Assembly (NCBI GenBank): GCA_030430205.1
Contig: JAUIGE010000002.1
Span: 186,001 to 250,000 of the forward strand
Source of the DNA: Bacteroidia bacterium
GTDB taxonomy: Bacteria > Bacteroidota > Bacteroidia > J057
DNA length: 64,000 nt
Direction of reading: 5' to 3'
Translations under genes and position numbers: made by a program
The notes under the pieces: model-generated
What the model saw: only the letters and a program-made list of their open reading frames with translations
Databases searched by the model: none
Told to the model about the DNA's origin: nothing
Shown: in pieces, positions 60,794 through 64,000 of the stretch
Position numbering within the stretch: the stretch's first letter is position 1
Layout of the letters: every line of letters begins with the position of its first letter

Positions 60794-61438
60794 ATGTCTA
60801 TCTCCCTCTTTCTCGCCGATGACCACGAAATCTTCCTTGACGGCCTGCGCGGCATTTTACAGTCGATTCCCGACCTGGAGATCGCGGGTCAGGGCCGCGA
60901 CGGATGGGAAGCCTGGGACTGGCTTCAGGAAAATCATGTTGATCTGTTGCTCACAGATATTCACATGCCCGGCATGGACGGGGTGGAGCTGACCCGCAAG
61001 GTCAAGGTCCAAAATCCGGATCAGAAAGTGCTGGTGCTGTCTATGTATGACGATTACAGCGTCATTGAGAGCATTTTTGAGGCGGAAGCCGAGGGGTATG
61101 TCCTGAAAAATTCGGGGAGGGATGAATTGCTGAAAGCGATTGAACGTATCCATGCGGGCAGCTCGCATTACAGCAGGGAAGTGATGAAAATCCTCATGGA
61201 GGATCGCCCGGCGGAAGCATCGCTTCCAGTGATTGAAAAAGTGCTGAGCCCTCGTGAAGTCGAGGTGCTGGCGCTGATTTGCGAGGAGCTTTCTACCAAA
61301 GAGATTGCCGAAAAGCTCTTTTTGAGCCCGAGAACTATTGATACACATCGCAAGCATATCTTGCAGAAGACCGGTGCCCAGACTCTGGTCGGCCTGGTGA
61401 AATGGGCTTTTCGATATGGACTGTTGACTGAAGTTTAG
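60794..61438 (+). CDS. NarL/LuxR-type response regulator
   Basis: 214 residues. A receiver domain lies at residues 1-120, with the phospho-acceptor Asp55 in LLTDIHMPGMDG and the acidic pair DD near the start (LADDHE). A C-terminal LuxR/GerE helix-turn-helix follows (LSPREVEVLALICEELSTKEIAEKLFLSPRTIDTHRKHI, here 150-188). The standard two-component pair is completed by the histidine kinase that starts 5 bp downstream. Target genes cannot be read from the window. The gene begins 11 bp after a heptamer repeat array, so that array occupies its upstream region. Confidence 0.95.
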   Translation: MSISLFLADDHEIFLDGLRGILQSIPDLEIAGQGRDGWEAWDWLQENHVDLLLTDIHMPGMDGVELTRKVKVQNPDQKVLVLSMYDDYSVIESIFEAEAEGYVLKNSGRDELLKAIERIHAGSSHYSREVMKILMEDRPAEASLPVIEKVLSPREVEVLALICEELSTKEIAEKLFLSPRTIDTHRKHILQKTGAQTLVGLVKWAFRYGLLTEV

Positions 61439-61442
61439 CTAT

Positions 61443-63263
61443 ATGAAAACAAAAATTCTCCTTTTCCTTCTCCTTCCCCTCCTCGCTTTCTCTCAAACGC
61501 CAGAACTCGATAGCATGCGCCGCATTGTCTTTGCCCAACCTGATTCAGAGCAGGTAAAGACCCTGGGCTGGCTCTCAAATGGGCTTCTCCGAATACATGC
61601 GGATTCGGCTCTGTATTATGGAAAAATGCAGCATGAATTAGGAGAGCAAATGGGGAGTCGCCGTTGGAGCGTGATTGGTACTTCCCATATGGCAACAGCC
61701 TATAAATACCTCGGGGATTATGCCAAAAGCATGGAATGCGAATTTGAGGTGCTGGAATATACGCGGGAAAAGGAGAATAAAGCTGGGCAAGGGCTTAGCC
61801 TGGTAAATATAGGCAACCTGTATAAACGATTGGGAGATTATGAGAAATCAGAGCCATTTTATATACAGGCGATAGACCTTCAAAAAGCGGCGGGCAATAA
61901 AAATTTTGAAGCCAGTGCATACCTCAACTACAGCACCATGCTGGACGAAACCAAGCGTTATGAAGAGTCCCTGGCTATGGATAAAAAAGCGTTGAAAATC
62001 TTTGAGGAATTGGAAAATGAATCCAAAATCAATTTGTGTAAGAGCAATATTGCCTCAACACTGATTGAGTTGAAGCGCTTTGAGGAGGCCCGCCCGCTTT
62101 TGCTTCAAACGCTTGAAAAATCCCGCCTGCTTCAGGATAGAATTGATACCTACAATACGCTTTCCAATCTGGGGCTTGTAGAGGAGTATGAGGAGCGCTT
62201 TGAAGCTGCGGTGGCCTACTATAAGGAGGCATTGCTACTTGCAGATGAGATTCCCCTCCCCGAACAGCAGGAGTTGATGCGTCGGAATCTGGCCCGGGTA
62301 TTGGGGAGGGTTGGCAAATATCAGCAGGCATATACCCTCCAGCGGGAAGCCTATCTCATGCGGGACTCCCTCTTTGATGTCGCCAAAGCAGAAGAAATAG
62401 CAGCCTTGCAGGCAAAATTTGAAACCGCTGAAAAAGACCTTACGATCAGCAAACTGGAAGAGGAAAAGGCTATAAAAAGCCTGGAAAATGCCCGCCTTTG
62501 GAGCGGCTTGGGTATTGCTGCTTTGTTGTTGCTTATACTGGGTTTAAGTTTTCTGCTCTATCGCCAGCGGCAGCGCCGCCGCCTGGAAGCGCAGCTTCAG
62601 CTTGCGCAAAAAGAGCAATTTCGCGCCGTCCTCACGGCGGAGGAAAAAGAACGCCGCCGCATCGCCGGCGAGTTGCATGATAGCCTCGGACAGCTGCTAT
62701 CCACGACCAAGTTACAGCTTAGCAGCTTAGAGAGCAGTGAGCAGTTGGCAGAAGGCAGTAGTCAGGGATTGCTGCAAACCGCTATTGGTTTGCTTGATGA
62801 TTCTGTCACCGAAGTGAGACAGATATCTCACAAACTGGCTCCGCCTGCGCTTATGCGCGGGGGGCTTGTCAGCGCTTTGCGCGACCTGGCACGCCTTGTC
62901 CGCAATACCGACAAAATCGCCTTTAAACTTGAGCTGGACCATTTGATAAGTCAGGAGAAACAGCCCGGCACTCAGCTCCCTAAAGAGATGGAAGTCCACC
63001 TTTACCGCATCATCCAGGAACTGGTCAACAACAGCATCAAACATGCTGGATGTAGCGAAATAGGCCTACAACTGCAAAAAAATGCAGCTAAACTCCAAAT
63101 CAAAGTTTGGGATAATGGGGGAGGTTTTCAGCTCGAAGAAGTCCTCGCCCGAGGCGGTGGGCTAGGCTGGCAAAGCATCCTGGGCAGGGTAAGACTGCTG
63201 GATGGAAGCGTGGAGATTCAATCGGATTTGCAAAAAGGAACGGTCGTCAGTTTGACGATTTAG
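61443..63263 (+). CDS. TPR-containing sensor histidine kinase (HisKA_3/HATPase)
   Basis: 606 residues. Signal-like N-terminus (LLFLLLPLLAFSQTPEL), TPR repeats at ~50-350 (GLSLVNIGNLYKRLGDYEKSE; ...YYKEALLLADEI), one membrane helix at ~358-376 (LWSGLGIAALLLLILGLSF), then a HisKA_3 dimerisation helix with phospho-acceptor His412 in AGELHDSLGQ, and a HATPase domain with the N-box ELVNNSIKHAG and G-box DNGGGF. Typical of Bacteroidota NarX/DegS-like kinases sensing via periplasmic TPRs. Forms an operon with the response regulator. Residues ~431-441 are encoded by GCAGT heptamers inside the gene. Confidence 0.92.
   Translation: MKTKILLFLLLPLLAFSQTPELDSMRRIVFAQPDSEQVKTLGWLSNGLLRIHADSALYYGKMQHELGEQMGSRRWSVIGTSHMATAYKYLGDYAKSMECEFEVLEYTREKENKAGQGLSLVNIGNLYKRLGDYEKSEPFYIQAIDLQKAAGNKNFEASAYLNYSTMLDETKRYEESLAMDKKALKIFEELENESKINLCKSNIASTLIELKRFEEARPLLLQTLEKSRLLQDRIDTYNTLSNLGLVEEYEERFEAAVAYYKEALLLADEIPLPEQQELMRRNLARVLGRVGKYQQAYTLQREAYLMRDSLFDVAKAEEIAALQAKFETAEKDLTISKLEEEKAIKSLENARLWSGLGIAALLLLILGLSFLLYRQRQRRRLEAQLQLAQKEQFRAVLTAEEKERRRIAGELHDSLGQLLSTTKLQLSSLESSEQLAEGSSQGLLQTAIGLLDDSVTEVRQISHKLAPPALMRGGLVSALRDLARLVRNTDKIAFKLELDHLISQEKQPGTQLPKEMEVHLYRIIQELVNNSIKHAGCSEIGLQLQKNAAKLQIKVWDNGGGFQLEEVLARGGGLGWQSILGRVRLLDGSVEIQSDLQKGTVVSLTI
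62734..62761 (+). repeat. GCAGT heptamer repeat inside the histidine-kinase gene
   Basis: Four units in 7-bp phase (GCAGTGA, GCAGTTG, GCAGAAG, GCAGTAG) lie in the coding strand and yield SSEQLAEGSSQ directly after the phospho-acceptor helix. The same family occurs at 26376 and 42821. Confidence 0.65.
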
Positions 63264-63265
63264 CT

Positions 63266-64000
63266 CTACAATTCATCTTCGCCCCACTCTACCGTGTCGC
63301 CTATATTGATCACGTCTGTCTCCGCCTTTTTGGCTTCGACTTCCTTGATCCGGGAGACCGGATAGCGACTCAATTTATTGCCCAAAGCTTTCCAGCCTTT
63401 CACATCAATAAAATCTGCCAGGTTGAGGGTGACCTCTTCCTTTTGCTTGGTCTTGCCCCGGGTCTCTGTAAAGCGGACATAGGTGTCGTCCTGGATGGAA
63501 ATGACGATCGGCTTGGAGCCGGAAGCTTCGCTGATATAGCTGAAGTTCTCACCCAGGCTTGTCGTTTCTATATTGAAACGCTTGACAAAATAGTCTTTTC
63601 TTTCCCCATCATAATGCAGCACTGTCACCACCAGGTCGTCTGTCAGTTTGGCGATATGGGCGATTTTTGCAAAATCATAGCGGTTGGTCAGCTCAAAATC
63701 CGTGAGCTCATAGCTTCCGTTTTTAAACAGGACGAGGATGCGGTCCTCGGTGTCAAATTCTCCCAGATAGTCACCCCTTTCCTGCACATTCAATCTGCCG
63801 ACAGTCTCGTCATACCAGATTTTTCTGCCGCCCAGGGTAGAGCTTCCTACTGATTTTTGCTTGATGCTCTGTATGGGGTATTTGGTCAGGACATTGCCCT
63901 GTGAGCTACGGCCTTTGATGGCCTGCTCCCCAAAATCAAAGTCAAAGACTTTTTTCTTGGCGCGACAACCCTGCGATAGCTTGACCGTGATCACCTCCGC
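63266..64000 (-). CDS. parC: DNA topoisomerase IV subunit A (3' part, truncated by the window edge)
   Basis: Only the C-terminal ~244 residues are in the window; the frame is open to base 64000, so the gene continues outside. The AKKKVFDFDFGEQAIKGRSSQGN and GGRKIWYDETVGRLNVQERG segments match the C-terminal domain of Bacteroidota topoisomerase IV/gyrase-like A subunits (ParC type, without the classical gyrase QRRGGKG box). These decatenate chromosomes with ParE. Convergent with the histidine kinase gene (2-bp gap). Confidence 0.88.
   Translation of the reverse strand, partial: AEVITVKLSQGCRAKKKVFDFDFGEQAIKGRSSQGNVLTKYPIQSIKQKSVGSSTLGGRKIWYDETVGRLNVQERGDYLGEFDTEDRILVLFKNGSYELTDFELTNRYDFAKIAHIAKLTDDLVVTVLHYDGERKDYFVKRFNIETTSLGENFSYISEASGSKPIVISIQDDTYVRFTETRGKTKQKEEVTLNLADFIDVKGWKALGNKLSRYPVSRIKEVEAKKAETDVINIGDTVEWGEDEL

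Overview
The window looks like chromosomal DNA of a free-living Bacteroidota, most likely of the Saprospiria/Saprospiraceae group. The evidence is the gene content: type IX secretion (T9SS) C-terminal sorting domains, SprB and delta-60 repeats, many lipoproteins, TonB-dependent receptors and Omp85-like barrels, a Bacteroidota-type topoisomerase IV A subunit, and TAnnTTTG-type -7 promoter boxes. I see no rRNA, tRNA, CRISPR array, prophage or transposase.

Layout. 0.1-8.8 kb: an outer-membrane protein whose M1-peptidase-like domain has lost its zinc site, an HsdR-N-like protein, a DUF4286 / PrcB-like lipoprotein / M48 peptidase / barrel run, a broken CDP-alcohol phosphatidyltransferase, a G-quadruplex-like tract and an orphan antitoxin-like gene. 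8.8-16.7 kb: an AT-richer disaccharide locus. A LacI-type regulator is divergent from a TonB receptor, a sucrose-symporter-like carrier and an unusual glycosidase-kinase fusion; a LacI-type operator lies in the divergent gap. 16.8-31.7 kb: an RND/MMPL exporter, a DprE1-like oxidoreductase, a DksA-like protein, an exported glucan-water-dikinase-like enzyme, two beta-lactamase-fold serine hydrolases, an OmpA lipoprotein and a nucleotide-carrier/HEAT fusion. 31.9-40.7 kb: three T9SS-secreted surface proteins, two of them related adhesins. 40.8-48.4 kb: an aldehyde dehydrogenase, a coiled-coil lipoprotein, and an ABC ATPase - permease - Omp85 barrel operon followed by a zinc-ribbon protein. 48.6-64 kb: HtrA protease, NDH-2, a beta-helix protein, a GxxExxY nuclease-like cassette, CrtI, a VIT-VWA-TonB-receptor fusion, an unknown exported protein, a LuxR-type response regulator with a TPR histidine kinase, and the 3' end of parC.

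The strongest unexplained structure is at repeat level. (1) A family of about 28-bp interspersed repeats (half-site like ATCATAAAAATCAGCGT followed by a second GATCWGCGTC) occurs at six places. Two copies form terminal inverted repeats around the GxxExxY gene, two form a small empty inverted-repeat unit, two are direct repeats flanking the RND gene, and one lies inside the signal-peptide codons of the Omp85 gene. (2) Three families of short tandem, mostly 7-bp, repeats (GCAGTRR, GRGTTTY and a TTAGCAGATG-like family) sit flush against stop codons. They also lie inside two reading frames, an ABC permease and a histidine kinase. These repeat systems appear to shape gene ends and even protein sequence, and are the best candidates here for something poorly described.

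No gene-free stretch exceeds 300 bases. All calls are by eye from sequence and known family features; no searches were run.
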